Positions 52,402 to 62,743 of a DNA stretch of 64,000 nt are shown one piece after another. Source of the stretch: Streptomyces sp. NBC_01551 (GTDB taxonomy: Bacteria; Actinomycetota; Actinomycetes; Streptomycetales; Streptomycetaceae). How positions within the stretch are numbered: position 1 is the first letter of the stretch; each line of letters opens with the position of its first letter. The notes under the pieces are model-generated. The model ran no database searches. It was not told the origin of the DNA and was given only the letters and a program-made list of their open reading frames with translations. Both the position numbers and the translations under genes were made by a program. The stretch spans positions 5,111,501 through 5,175,500 of the forward strand of contig NZ_JAPEPX010000001.1 in the NCBI RefSeq assembly GCF_026339935.1, in the 5' to 3' direction.

Positions 52402-53064
52402 TCAGTGACGGGCCTGGAGGAGGTCCTCCAGCTGTTCCTCGCGGGCCTGGGCAGCCACGAAGAGGAGCTCGTCGCCCGGCTCCAGGGTCTCCTCGCCGTG
52501 CGGCGTGAGCACCCGGTTGCCCCGGATGATCGTGACGAGCGAGGTGTCCTCCGGCCAGGCGATCTCGCTGATCTGGGTACCCGCGACCGAGGAGTCGGCC
52601 GGCAGGGTCAGCTCGACGAGGTTGGCGTCGCCGTGGCTGAAGCGCAGCAGCCGCACCAGGTCGCCGACGCTGACGGCCTCCTCGACCAGCGCCGACATCA
52701 GGCGCGGGGTCGAGACGGCGACGTCGACGCCCCAGGACTCGTTGAAGAGCCACTCGTTCTTGGGGTTGTTGACCCGCGCCACGACGCGGGGCACCCCGTA
52801 CTCGGTCTTGGCCAGCAGCGAGACGACCAGGTTGACCTTGTCGTCTCCCGTCGCGGCGATGACCACGTTGCAGCGCTGCAGTGCCGCCTCGTCCAGCGAG
52901 GTGATCTCGCAGGCGTCGGCCAGCAGCCACTCGGCCTGCGGCACCCGCTCCACCGAGATGGCGGTCGGAGCCTTGTCGACCAGCAGCACCTCGTGGCCGT
53001 TCTCCAGCAGCTCGCCCGCGATGGAACGACCCACGGCGCCGGCTCCGGCGATCGCGACCCTCAT
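52402..53064 (-). CDS. trkA: TrkA/RCK potassium-channel regulatory subunit, second copy
   Basis: The 220-residue product starts at ATG 53064. An N-terminal Rossmann RCK_N domain (MRVAIAGAGAVGRSIAGELL, aspartate in EVLLVDK for NAD(H)) is followed by an RCK_C domain from about 140. It regulates ion uptake by binding nucleotides. It corresponds to the CeoC-like gene of the actinobacterial ceoBC pair. Its start overlaps the end of the upstream trkA copy by four bases, so the two are translationally coupled. Confidence 0.9.
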   Translation of the reverse strand: MRVAIAGAGAVGRSIAGELLENGHEVLLVDKAPTAISVERVPQAEWLLADACEITSLDEAALQRCNVVIAATGDDKVNLVVSLLAKTEYGVPRVVARVNNPKNEWLFNESWGVDVAVSTPRLMSALVEEAVSVGDLVRLLRFSHGDANLVELTLPADSSVAGTQISEIAWPEDTSLVTIIRGNRVLTPHGEETLEPGDELLFVAAQAREEQLEDLLQARH

Positions 53065-53729
53065 GCGTGTGCCTCCTCGGGACCCTCGGCGAAGGCCTCT
53101 TCGACCTTGGCGATCTCGTCCGTGCGCATCATCACGTGGACGAGGTCGCCCTCCTGCAGCACGGTCTGGGAGGTCGGCAGCATCGCCTCGCCCAGCCGGG
53201 TGAGGAACGCCACGCGGACGCCGGTCTCCTCCTGCAGCTTGCTGACCTTGTGCCCGATCCAGGCGGCGGAGGTGTGCACCTCGGCGAGCTGGACACCGCC
53301 GCTCGGGTCGCGCCACAGCGGCTCCGCGCCCGAGGGCAGCAGCCGGCGCAGCATCTGGTCTGCGGTCCACCGCACGGTGGCGACGGTGGGGATGCCGAGG
53401 CGCTGGTAGACCTCGGCGCGCTTGGGGTCGTAGATGCGGGCCGCGACGTTCTCGACGCCGAACATCTCGCGGGCCACGCGGGCGGCGATGATGTTGGAAT
53501 TGTCACCACTGCTGACCGCGGCGAAGGCGCCCGCCTCCTCGATCCCGGCCTCCCGCAGGGTGTCCTGATCGAAGCCGACGCCGGTGACGCGGCGGCCGCC
53601 GAACCCGGCGCCCAGCCGACGGAATGACGTGGGGTCCTGGTCGACGACAGCGACCGTATGCCCCTGCTGTTCCAGGGTCTGCGCGAGGGCGGAGCCCACC
53701 CTTCCGCAGCCCATGATGACGATGTGCAC
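53061..53729 (-). CDS. trkA: TrkA/RCK potassium-channel regulatory subunit, first copy
   Basis: The 222-residue product starts from GTG 53729 (VHIVIMGCGRVGSALAQTLE), with GGAAGGA upstream; a longer frame starting at 53774 is less likely. It has RCK_N (VVDQDPTSFRRLG for NAD(H) recognition) and RCK_C domains. Neither copy contains a membrane pore, so they must regulate a separate transporter. The divergently transcribed KimA-type importer 200 bases away is the best candidate, as RCK_C domains are known c-di-AMP sensors. Confidence 0.9.
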   Translation of the reverse strand: MHIVIMGCGRVGSALAQTLEQQGHTVAVVDQDPTSFRRLGAGFGGRRVTGVGFDQDTLREAGIEEAGAFAAVSSGDNSNIIAARVAREMFGVENVAARIYDPKRAEVYQRLGIPTVATVRWTADQMLRRLLPSGAEPLWRDPSGGVQLAEVHTSAAWIGHKVSKLQEETGVRVAFLTRLGEAMLPTSQTVLQEGDLVHVMMRTDEIAKVEEAFAEGPEEAHA

Positions 53730-53928
53730 GGCCGTCCTTCCGGCTGCCAGCGGCGCGCTGGTTCCCAGCCTCATTGCATGCTCTGGCTTAACAGGGTCTC
53801 AGACCATGGCCCAAGCTACACACGGGCGGTCACCAATGTGGCCTCTTGCGGCGCAGTCGGGGCCTCATTGCCCTTGATATGGGGTGGGGGGTTCGTCAGG
53901 CCGATTTCGAACGCTTACGATCCTTGGC

Positions 53929-55977
53929 GTGTCCAAACTGACCGACGTGCCCAAACGGATCCTGATCGGCCGGGCGCTACGCAGCGACCGCCTCGGAGAA
54001 ACACTCCTCCCCAAGCGGATCGCCCTTCCTGTCTTCGCGTCCGACCCGCTCTCCTCGGTGGCATACGCCCCCGGCGAGGTTCTGCTGGTCCTGTCGATCG
54101 CGGGCGTGTCGGCGTACCACTTCAGCCCCTGGATCGCGCTCGCGGTCGTCGTGCTGATGTTCACCGTGGTCGCCTCGTACCGCCAGAACGTCCACGCCTA
54201 CCCGAGCGGCGGCGGTGACTACGAGGTCGCCAACACCAACCTCGGGCCCAAGGCCGGACTCACCGTCGCGAGCGCCCTGCTCGTCGACTACGTCCTCACG
54301 GTCGCGGTCTCGATCTCCTCCGGAGTCGAGAATCTCGGTTCCGCCGTGGATTTCGTCATCGAGCACAAGGTGCTCTCCGCGACGGTCATGATTCTGCTGC
54401 TCACGCTGATGAATCTGCGCGGTGTGAAGGAATCCGGGAAGCTCTTCGCCATCCCGACCTATGTGTTCGTCGGCGCCGTTTTCGTGATGATCGCCTGGGG
54501 TGCCTGGCGCGGCCTGGTCCTGGACGACACGATGAAGGCCCCCACGGCCGATCTTGAAATCAAGCCCGAGCACCAGGGGCTGGCCGGCTTCGCGCTGGTG
54601 TTCCTGCTGCTGAGAGCCTTCTCGTCCGGCTGTGCCGCCCTGACCGGCGTCGAGGCCATCAGCAACGGCGTCCCCGCCTTCCGCAAGCCCAAGAGCAAGA
54701 ACGCGGCCACCACCCTCGCCCTCATGGGCGCCCTGGCGGTCACCATGTTCTGCGGGATCATCGGCCTGGCCATGGCCACCGACGTCAAGATGGCCGAGAC
54801 GCCCTCGACGAACCTGCTGGAGAACGGCACCCCCGTCGGTCCCGACTTCGTCCAGCACCCGGTGATCTCCCAGGTCGCCGAGGCCGTCTTCGGCAACGGC
54901 AGCTTCCTGTTCATCGTGCTGGCGACCGCCACCGCGCTGGTCCTGTTCCTGGCCGCGAACACCGCGTACAACGGCTTCCCGCTGCTCGGCTCGATCCTCG
55001 CCCAGGACCGCTACCTGCCGCGCCAGCTGCACACCCGCGGCGACCGCCTCGCGTTCTCGAACGGCATCGTGCTGCTCGCGGGCGCCGCGATCCTGCTGGT
55101 CTGGGTCTACGACGCCGACTCGACCAAGCTGATCCAGCTCTACATCGTGGGCGTGTTCGTCTCCTTCACGCTGAGCCAGATCGGCATGGTCCGGCACTGG
55201 AACCGCCACCTGCGCTCCGAGCAGGACCCGGCCGCGCGCAGCCGGATGAAGCGCTCCCGCGCGATCAACACCTTCGGCGCCTTCTTCACCGGCCTGGTGC
55301 TGGTCGTCGTACTGGCCACCAAGTTCACCCACGGCGCGTGGGTCGCGCTGCTCGGCATGGTGATCTTCTACGGCACGATGTCCGCGATCCGGAAGCACTA
55401 CGACCGGGTGGCCGACGAGATCGCCGCCGCCGAGGGCCCCAGCGACGACAGCGTGCGGCCCTCCCGGGTCCACTCGATCGTCCTGGTGTCGAAGGTCCAC
55501 AAGCCCACCCTGCGGGCCCTGGCCTTCGCCAAGCTGACGCGCTCGGACACCCTGGAAGCGCTGAGCATCAGCGTGGACGTCGCCGAGACCAAGGCGCTGC
55601 GCGAGGAGTGGGAGCGGCGCGGGATCAACGTCCCGCTGAAGATCCTCGACTCCCCGTACCGGGAGATCACCCGGCCCGTGGTGGAGTACGTGAAGGGGCT
55701 GCGCAGCGAGAACCCGCGCGACGCCGTCAGCGTGTACATCCCCGAGTACGTCGTCGGCCGCTGGTACGAGCACCTGCTGCACAACCAGAGCGCGCTGCGG
55801 CTCAAGGGTCGGCTGCTCTTCACGCCCGGTGTGATGGTCACCTCGGTGCCCTACCAGCTGGAGTCCTCGGAGCTCGCGAAGCGGCGGGCGAAGAAGCGGG
55901 CGGAGTGGAACGCGCCGGGCGCGGTGCGCCGCGGGCCGGTGGACACCCCGCGGCCGCGGGACCCGGCCGGGAAGTAG
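53929..55977 (+). CDS. kimA: KimA-family potassium importer (APC superfamily)
   Basis: The 682-residue product starts from GTG 53929. The membrane domain has about twelve helices. Conserved segments match Bacillus KimA closely from memory: FASDPLSSVAYAPGE (Asp39, Tyr46), HAYPSGGGDYEVANTNLGP, LLVDYVLTVAVSISSG and AFSSGCAALTGVEAISNGVP. The C-terminal cytosolic USP-like domain contains RWYEHLLHNQSALRLKGRLL. KimA imports potassium with proton and is inhibited by c-di-AMP. Generic annotation as an amino acid permease would be misleading. It is divergent from two TrkA/RCK genes. Confidence 0.86.
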   Translation: MSKLTDVPKRILIGRALRSDRLGETLLPKRIALPVFASDPLSSVAYAPGEVLLVLSIAGVSAYHFSPWIALAVVVLMFTVVASYRQNVHAYPSGGGDYEVANTNLGPKAGLTVASALLVDYVLTVAVSISSGVENLGSAVDFVIEHKVLSATVMILLLTLMNLRGVKESGKLFAIPTYVFVGAVFVMIAWGAWRGLVLDDTMKAPTADLEIKPEHQGLAGFALVFLLLRAFSSGCAALTGVEAISNGVPAFRKPKSKNAATTLALMGALAVTMFCGIIGLAMATDVKMAETPSTNLLENGTPVGPDFVQHPVISQVAEAVFGNGSFLFIVLATATALVLFLAANTAYNGFPLLGSILAQDRYLPRQLHTRGDRLAFSNGIVLLAGAAILLVWVYDADSTKLIQLYIVGVFVSFTLSQIGMVRHWNRHLRSEQDPAARSRMKRSRAINTFGAFFTGLVLVVVLATKFTHGAWVALLGMVIFYGTMSAIRKHYDRVADEIAAAEGPSDDSVRPSRVHSIVLVSKVHKPTLRALAFAKLTRSDTLEALSISVDVAETKALREEWERRGINVPLKILDSPYREITRPVVEYVKGLRSENPRDAVSVYIPEYVVGRWYEHLLHNQSALRLKGRLLFTPGVMVTSVPYQLESSELAKRRAKKRAEWNAPGAVRRGPVDTPRPRDPAGK

Positions 55978-56085
55978 CCCCGCGTCAGGTTGGTGAACGG
56001 CCGGACGAGATCCACGTAAACTGGTGGGTCGGTCGTCCGGCCGTTCCGCATTTTTGATCTTTCTTAGCCTTGGAGCCTCCCCGCC

Positions 56086-57417
56086 ATGACGGAGCAGAAC
56101 GAGAAGCAGTCACTGGTCGGGGAGGAGTACGAGGTCGAGGTCGGCCCCGTCGCGCACGGCGGCCACTGCATCGCCCGTACCGCCGAGGGCCGGGTCCTGT
56201 TCGTCCGCCACACCCTGCCCGGCGAGAAGGTCGTCGCGAAGGTCACCGAGGGCGACGTCGACTCCCGCTTCCTGCGCGCCGACGCCATCACCGTGCTCGA
56301 CGCCTCCAAGGACCGCGTCGAGGCCCCGTGCCCGTTCGCCGGCCCCGGCAAGTGCGGTGGCTGCGACTGGCAGCACGCCAAGCCGGGCGCCCAGCGCCGG
56401 CTCAAGGGCGAGGTCGTCGCCGAGCAGCTGAAGCGGCTCGCCGGGCTCACCCCGGAGGAGGCCGGCTGGGACGGCACCGTCATGCCGGCCGAGGGCGACA
56501 AGCTGCCGGCGGGGCAGGTCCCCCAGTGGCGCACCCGCGTCCAGTACGCGATCGACGAGGACGGCAACGCGGGCCTGCGCAGGCACCGCTCGCACGACGT
56601 GGAACTGATCGACCACTGCATGATCGCGGCGCCGGGCGTCAGCGAGCTGGGCATCGAGAAGCAGGACTGGCCCCAGATGGCGTCGGTCGAGGCCATCGCC
56701 GCCTCCGGCTCGGGCGACCGCCAGGTCGTCCTCACCCCGCGCCCGGGCGGCCGCCTGCCCCTCGTGGAGCTCGACAAGCCGGTCTCGGTCCTGCGGGTCG
56801 AGGAGAAGGACGGCGGTGTCCACCGCGTCCACGGCCGCCCCTTCGTCCGCGAGCGCGCCGACGGCCGCACCTACCGCGTCGGCATGGGCGGCTTCTGGCA
56901 GGTCCACCCGCAGGCCGCGGACACCCTGATCAAGGCCGTCATGCAGGGCCTGATGCCGCGCAAGGGCGAGATGGCCCTCGACCTCTACTGCGGCGTCGGC
57001 ATCTTCGCGGGAGCCCTCGCCGAACGCCTGGGCGAGACGGGCGCGGTCCTCGGCATCGAGTCGACGAAGCGCGCGGTGGAGGACGCCCGGCACAACCTGG
57101 CGGACTTCCCCCGGGTCCGCATCGAGCAGGGCAAGGTCGAGACGGTCCTGCCGAAGACCGGCATCACGGAGTGCGACCTGGTCGTCCTCGACCCCCCGCG
57201 CGCGGGCGCCGGCAAGCAGACGGTCCGCCACATCGCCGGCCTCTCGGCCCGCCGCATCGCCTACGTGGCCTGCGACCCGGCGGCCCTGGCCCGCGACCTG
57301 GCCTACTTCGCGGAAACGGGCTACAAGGTCCGCACCCTGCGCGTCTTCGACCTGTTCCCGATGACGCACCACGTGGAGTGCGTCGCGATTCTGGAGCCGG
57401 TGCGCGAGGACGGCTGA
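56086..57417 (+). CDS. TRAM-domain class I SAM-dependent RNA methyltransferase (TrmA/RlmD family)
   Basis: The 443-residue product starts at ATG 56086. The N-terminal TRAM domain (EYEVEVGPVAHGGHCIARTA) and cysteine cluster CPFAGPGKCGGCDWQH suggest an iron-sulfur cluster. SAM-binding motifs include LDLYCGVGIFAGALAERLGE and LVVLDPPRAGAGKQ; the catalytic cysteine is in YVACDPAALARDL. The family makes 5-methyluridine in rRNA or tRNA. The exact site cannot be predicted. It is a separate gene with its own short promoter region after kimA. Confidence 0.92.
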   Translation: MTEQNEKQSLVGEEYEVEVGPVAHGGHCIARTAEGRVLFVRHTLPGEKVVAKVTEGDVDSRFLRADAITVLDASKDRVEAPCPFAGPGKCGGCDWQHAKPGAQRRLKGEVVAEQLKRLAGLTPEEAGWDGTVMPAEGDKLPAGQVPQWRTRVQYAIDEDGNAGLRRHRSHDVELIDHCMIAAPGVSELGIEKQDWPQMASVEAIAASGSGDRQVVLTPRPGGRLPLVELDKPVSVLRVEEKDGGVHRVHGRPFVRERADGRTYRVGMGGFWQVHPQAADTLIKAVMQGLMPRKGEMALDLYCGVGIFAGALAERLGETGAVLGIESTKRAVEDARHNLADFPRVRIEQGKVETVLPKTGITECDLVVLDPPRAGAGKQTVRHIAGLSARRIAYVACDPAALARDLAYFAETGYKVRTLRVFDLFPMTHHVECVAILEPVREDG

Positions 57418-57446
57418 GTGGGGGCCGTTCGGTCGGGCGTGCCGGG

Positions 57447-57810
57447 TCATTCCATTCGGAAGGCGAGGAGTCTGGAGTCCTCGCGGGCGTAGACGCGGGT
57501 GCCGTCCGGGTCCGGGATGAGGGTGGTGGCCGTCGTGGTGGAGCGCCAGGCGGTGCGGTGGGTGCGCACGTCGATGGCGCGGAGGCCGATCAGGTCCAGC
57601 GAGTAGACGTACCGGGTGCCCACCGCCGGGGTGGTGTCGGGGGCGGCGCGGAAGTCCTTCGGGGCCGTCTCCGTCCAGCGTTCGGCGCCGGTGCGGGCGT
57701 CGACGGCGACGATGCCGCGGGCGCCCTCGTTGGCGTAGACGACGCCGTCCCGGACGGCCGGGACGCCGTAGCGGCGCTGGCCGTACGGCTTGGGGCCCCG
57801 CGCGGGCCGC
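57447..57810 (-). pseudogene. C-terminal remnant of a PQQ-like beta-propeller protein
   Basis: A minus-strand frame ending at TCA (57447) encodes about 120 residues with no start codon. It reads YGVPAVRDGVVYANEGARG, AVDARTGAERWTE, YVYSLDLIGLRAIDVRTHR and ends EDSRLLAFRME. The repeated strand-strand-turn pattern with GxxxAxDxxTGxxxW is typical of PQQ-binding-like beta-propeller repeats. Codon bias is intact, so decay is recent or the frame was truncated by deletion at the lrp end. The frame runs up to and overlaps the lrp stop at 57826 without a start. Confidence 0.7.
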
Positions 57811-57825
57811 TCTGCGGGCCCGCGG

Positions 57826-58281
57826 TCAGCGCTCGACCGGCAGGCCGGTGGGCTCCTTGATGCGCTTCATGATGATCTGCGAGTTCACCTCGGTGACCCC
57901 CGACAGGGCCGTGAGCTGCTCGATCCAGAGGCGTTCGTACGCGCGCAGGTCCGCGACGGCGATGCGGAGCAGGCAGCCGGGGCTGCCGAAGAGGCGGTAC
58001 GCCTCGATGACGTCGGGGATGCCCTGGAGGGCCGCCTCGAACGCCTCCACCGCCTCGCGGTCGCGCCGTACCTCCACGGAGACCAGCACCTCGAAGCCGC
58101 GGCCGACCGCCTCCGGGTCGATCACCGCGCGGTAGCCCTGGATCACCCCGTCCTGTTCCAGCTGGCGCACGCGGCGCATGCAGGGGGAGGGGGTCAGGCC
58201 GACGCGCGCGGCCAGCTCCTGGTTGCTGAGGCGGCCGTCCTTCTGGAGCTCGCGCAAGATTTCACGGTCGATGGCGTCCAT
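57826..58281 (-). CDS. Lrp/AsnC-family transcriptional regulator
   Basis: The 151-residue product starts at ATG 58281. The DNA-binding domain (MDAIDREILRELQKDGRLSN, LAARVGLTPSPCMRRVRQLE) is followed by a RAM ligand domain (SPGCLLRIAVADLRAYERLW). Family members sense amino acids. It is divergent from an asparaginase gene and may regulate it; an inverted repeat lies between (58325-58361). The downstream gene on the same strand is a truncated pseudogene. Confidence 0.9.
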   Translation of the reverse strand: MDAIDREILRELQKDGRLSNQELAARVGLTPSPCMRRVRQLEQDGVIQGYRAVIDPEAVGRGFEVLVSVEVRRDREAVEAFEAALQGIPDVIEAYRLFGSPGCLLRIAVADLRAYERLWIEQLTALSGVTEVNSQIIMKRIKEPTGLPVER

Positions 58282-58324
58282 GGCGCAATCATCCCCCCTC
58301 GTATGTTGCGGGTGGGGCGAAACT

Positions 58325-58361
58325 GGCAATCGCGTTGCGCGTAGATTTTCTTATTATTGCC
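58325..58361. promoter_or_regulatory. Candidate Lrp-type site between lrp and asparaginase genes
   Basis: GGCAAT and ATTGCC form inverted arms separated by 25 bases in an AT-rich intergenic patch (TTTTCTTATTATTGCC). The location suits control of both divergent genes. No consensus was compared. Confidence 0.35.
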
Positions 58362-58414
58362 GTTTCGAGCGTACGTGCGCATCAGGGCGCCAAGGCATGA
58401 GGGGAAGGGCGGCC

Positions 58415-59416
58415 ATGGGACGGATCGTCGTCATCAGCACCGGTGGGACGATAGCCAGCCGCTGGCAGGGATCCGGCTTCGCGGCCGACGCCGGCGGCAG
58501 CGAGGTGATGGCCACCGCGCCGCTGCCCGAGGGCGTCACCGTCGAGGTGGTCGACCTGTTCAGCGTGAACAGCCCCCGGCTGACCACCGCCCACCAGCTC
58601 ACCCTGCTGCGCACCGTGCACGAGGTGCTGGCCGACCCGGGCGTGGACGGCATCGTCGTCACCCACGGCACCGACACGCTGGAGGAGTCGGCCTTCCTCG
58701 TCGACCTCCACCACCACGACCCGCGCACGGTGGTGTTCACCGGGTCCCAGCTGCCGATGGGTACGGCCGACGGCGACGGCCCGGAGAACCTGTACGACGC
58801 GCTGCTGACGGCGGCGTCGACGCGGGGGCTCGGGGTGCTGATCACGTTCGCGGGGCGGGTGCATGCGGCGCGGGGCACCGTGAAGACGCAGGCCGTGGCG
58901 CTGGACGCGTTCGCCGACCCGTCGAAGGAACTGCTGGGCAAGATCGGCTTCGGGAAGGTCGTCGTGCTGCGGACGCCGCAGCGGCCGGAGCCGCTGGCGT
59001 TGCCGGCGATGCCGGAGGTGCCGCCGCGGGTGGACATGGTGATGCACCACGCCGATGGTGACGCGGTGCTGCTGAACGCCGCCGTCGAGGCGGGGGCGCG
59101 GGGGATCGTCCTGATCGGGACGGGGGCGGGGAACGCGACCCCGGAGATCGTGGAGGCGGTGCGGGCCGCCGTTGCCCGGGGGGTGCTGGTCGCGCTGACC
59201 ACGCGGGTCGCCGCCGGGCCGGTGACGGAGATCTACACCCATGGCGGGGCGGTGGACCTGGTCGCGGCCGGGGCCGTGGCGACGGGCACGCTGCGGGCGG
59301 GGCAGGCGCGGATCGCGGTCCTGTCCGCGCTCCTCGCCTCCGGCGACCGGGCGGAGCAGTCCCGCATCCTCCGCCGGACGCTCACCCCGGCGGGGCCGGT
59401 CCTGATCGACGCCTGA
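58415..59416 (+). CDS. ansA: Type I L-asparaginase
   Basis: The 333-residue product starts at ATG 58415 (MGRIVVISTGGTIAS), with GGAAGG seven bases upstream. ATG 58397 is in frame and less supported. The two catalytic threonines are in STGGTIASRW and VTHGTDTLEESAF. It hydrolyses asparagine to aspartate and ammonia. No signal peptide is seen, so it is probably cytoplasmic. It is divergent from the Lrp gene, a likely asparagine or amino-acid sensor. The downstream region carries a repeat element (59455-59503). Confidence 0.9.
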   Translation: MGRIVVISTGGTIASRWQGSGFAADAGGSEVMATAPLPEGVTVEVVDLFSVNSPRLTTAHQLTLLRTVHEVLADPGVDGIVVTHGTDTLEESAFLVDLHHHDPRTVVFTGSQLPMGTADGDGPENLYDALLTAASTRGLGVLITFAGRVHAARGTVKTQAVALDAFADPSKELLGKIGFGKVVVLRTPQRPEPLALPAMPEVPPRVDMVMHHADGDAVLLNAAVEAGARGIVLIGTGAGNATPEIVEAVRAAVARGVLVALTTRVAAGPVTEIYTHGGAVDLVAAGAVATGTLRAGQARIAVLSALLASGDRAEQSRILRRTLTPAGPVLIDA

Positions 59417-59454
59417 CGCCACCGCCGCTGGGTGGACCGGGTGCGGCGCCGTTG

Positions 59455-59503
59455 CCGGGGGCTCTGCCCCCGGACCCCCGCGCCTCAAACGCCGGCGAGG
59501 CTG
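59455..59503. repeat. Second copy of hairpin-plus-CTCAAACGCCGGCG element
   Basis: A CCGGGGGC-TCT-GCCCCCGG hairpin (59455-59473) is followed by CCCGCGCCTCAAACGCCGGC, the same order as at 33903-33945. It also lies between convergent genes (ansA and meaB). A shortened second unit continues to 59530. Confidence 0.85.
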
Positions 59504-59530
59504 CGTTTGACCCCCGGCGGGGCTGGATTT

Positions 59531-59554
59531 GGCGGGGCCGGATTCGGCCCCGCC
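59531..59554 (-). terminator. Hairpin terminator after meaB
   Basis: A 10-bp stem (GGCGGGGCCG / CGGCCCCGCC) with a GATT loop lies seven bases beyond the meaB stop codon on the minus strand. Confidence 0.75.
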
Positions 59555-59561
59555 GCAGGCG

Positions 59562-60545
59562 TCAGGATTCGGAGAAGGCGGTCAGGAGGCGGTCGGCTGC
59601 GAGGGTGGGGGTCAGGGAGCCGGCGCGGACCGCGGATTCCAAGGCCGGGGCCAGGTCCCGGACGGCGGGGTTGGAGCGCAGGCGCTCCAGCAGTTCGTCG
59701 CGGACCATCGACCAGGTCCATTCCACCTGCTGCGCCGCCCGCTTCGCCGCCAGCCGGCCCCCCGCGTCCAGCAGTCGTCGGTGCTGCTCCAGGCGGTTCC
59801 AGACCTCGTCCAGGCCCGCGGACTCCCGCGCGCTGCACGTCAGGACCGGCGGGGTCCACGCCGCGTCCGCCGGGTGCATCAGGCGCAGGGCGCCCGCCAG
59901 TTCACGCGCCGCCGCCTTCGCGTCGCGCTCGTGCGGGCCGTCCGCCTTGTTCACCGCCAGGACGTCGGCCAGCTCCAGCACGCCCTTCTTGATGCCCTGG
60001 AGCTGGTCCCCCGTACGGGCCAGGGACAGCAGGAGGAAGGAGTCCACCATGCCGGCCACCGTCGTTTCCGACTGGCCCACGCCGACCGTCTCCACCAGGA
60101 CCACGTCGTAGCCCGCCGCCTCCATCACGATCATCGACTCGCGCGTGGCCTTCGCGACCCCGCCCAGCGTGCCCGCCGAGGGGGAGGGGCGGACGAATGC
60201 CGCCGGGTCCACCGACAGGCGTTCCATCCGGGTCTTGTCACCCAGGATGGAGCCGCCCGTACGCGTGGAGGACGGGTCCACGGCGAGGACCGCCACACGG
60301 TGGCCCAGCCCCGTCAGCATCGTTCCGAACGCATCGATGAACGTGGACTTGCCCACCCCGGGCACACCGCTGATCCCGATGCGCCGGGCTCGCCCCGCGT
60401 GGGGGAGGAGTTCCGTCAACAGCTGCTGCGCGAGCCCCCGGTGGGCCGGCAGCGTGGACTCGACGAGCGTGATCGCGCGCGCGATGAACGCCCGCTTCCC
60501 GTCGAGTACGCCCTTCGCGTACGCCTCGATGTCGATCCTCGGCAT
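59562..60545 (-). CDS. meaB: Methylmalonyl-CoA mutase-associated GTPase MeaB
   Basis: The 327-residue product starts at ATG 60545 (MPRIDIEAYAKGVLDGKRAF). G1 loop GVPGVGKST, MeaB-specific DPSSTRTGGSILGDKTRM and NKADGP motifs are present. The protein protects and reloads methylmalonyl-CoA mutase with adenosylcobalamin. It lies five bases after the large-subunit stop, at the end of the three-gene operon. Confidence 0.95.
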   Translation of the reverse strand: MPRIDIEAYAKGVLDGKRAFIARAITLVESTLPAHRGLAQQLLTELLPHAGRARRIGISGVPGVGKSTFIDAFGTMLTGLGHRVAVLAVDPSSTRTGGSILGDKTRMERLSVDPAAFVRPSPSAGTLGGVAKATRESMIVMEAAGYDVVLVETVGVGQSETTVAGMVDSFLLLSLARTGDQLQGIKKGVLELADVLAVNKADGPHERDAKAAARELAGALRLMHPADAAWTPPVLTCSARESAGLDEVWNRLEQHRRLLDAGGRLAAKRAAQQVEWTWSMVRDELLERLRSNPAVRDLAPALESAVRAGSLTPTLAADRLLTAFSES

Positions 60546-60550
60546 CGCGG

Positions 60551-62739
<2,189 letters not shown>

Positions 62740-62743
<4 letters not shown>

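Noticed and set aside
53061..53774. Extended start at 53774 for the first TrkA gene
   Set aside because: The GTG at 53729 has GGAAGGA upstream and starts right at the Rossmann motif, whereas the longer version adds residues without family conservation.
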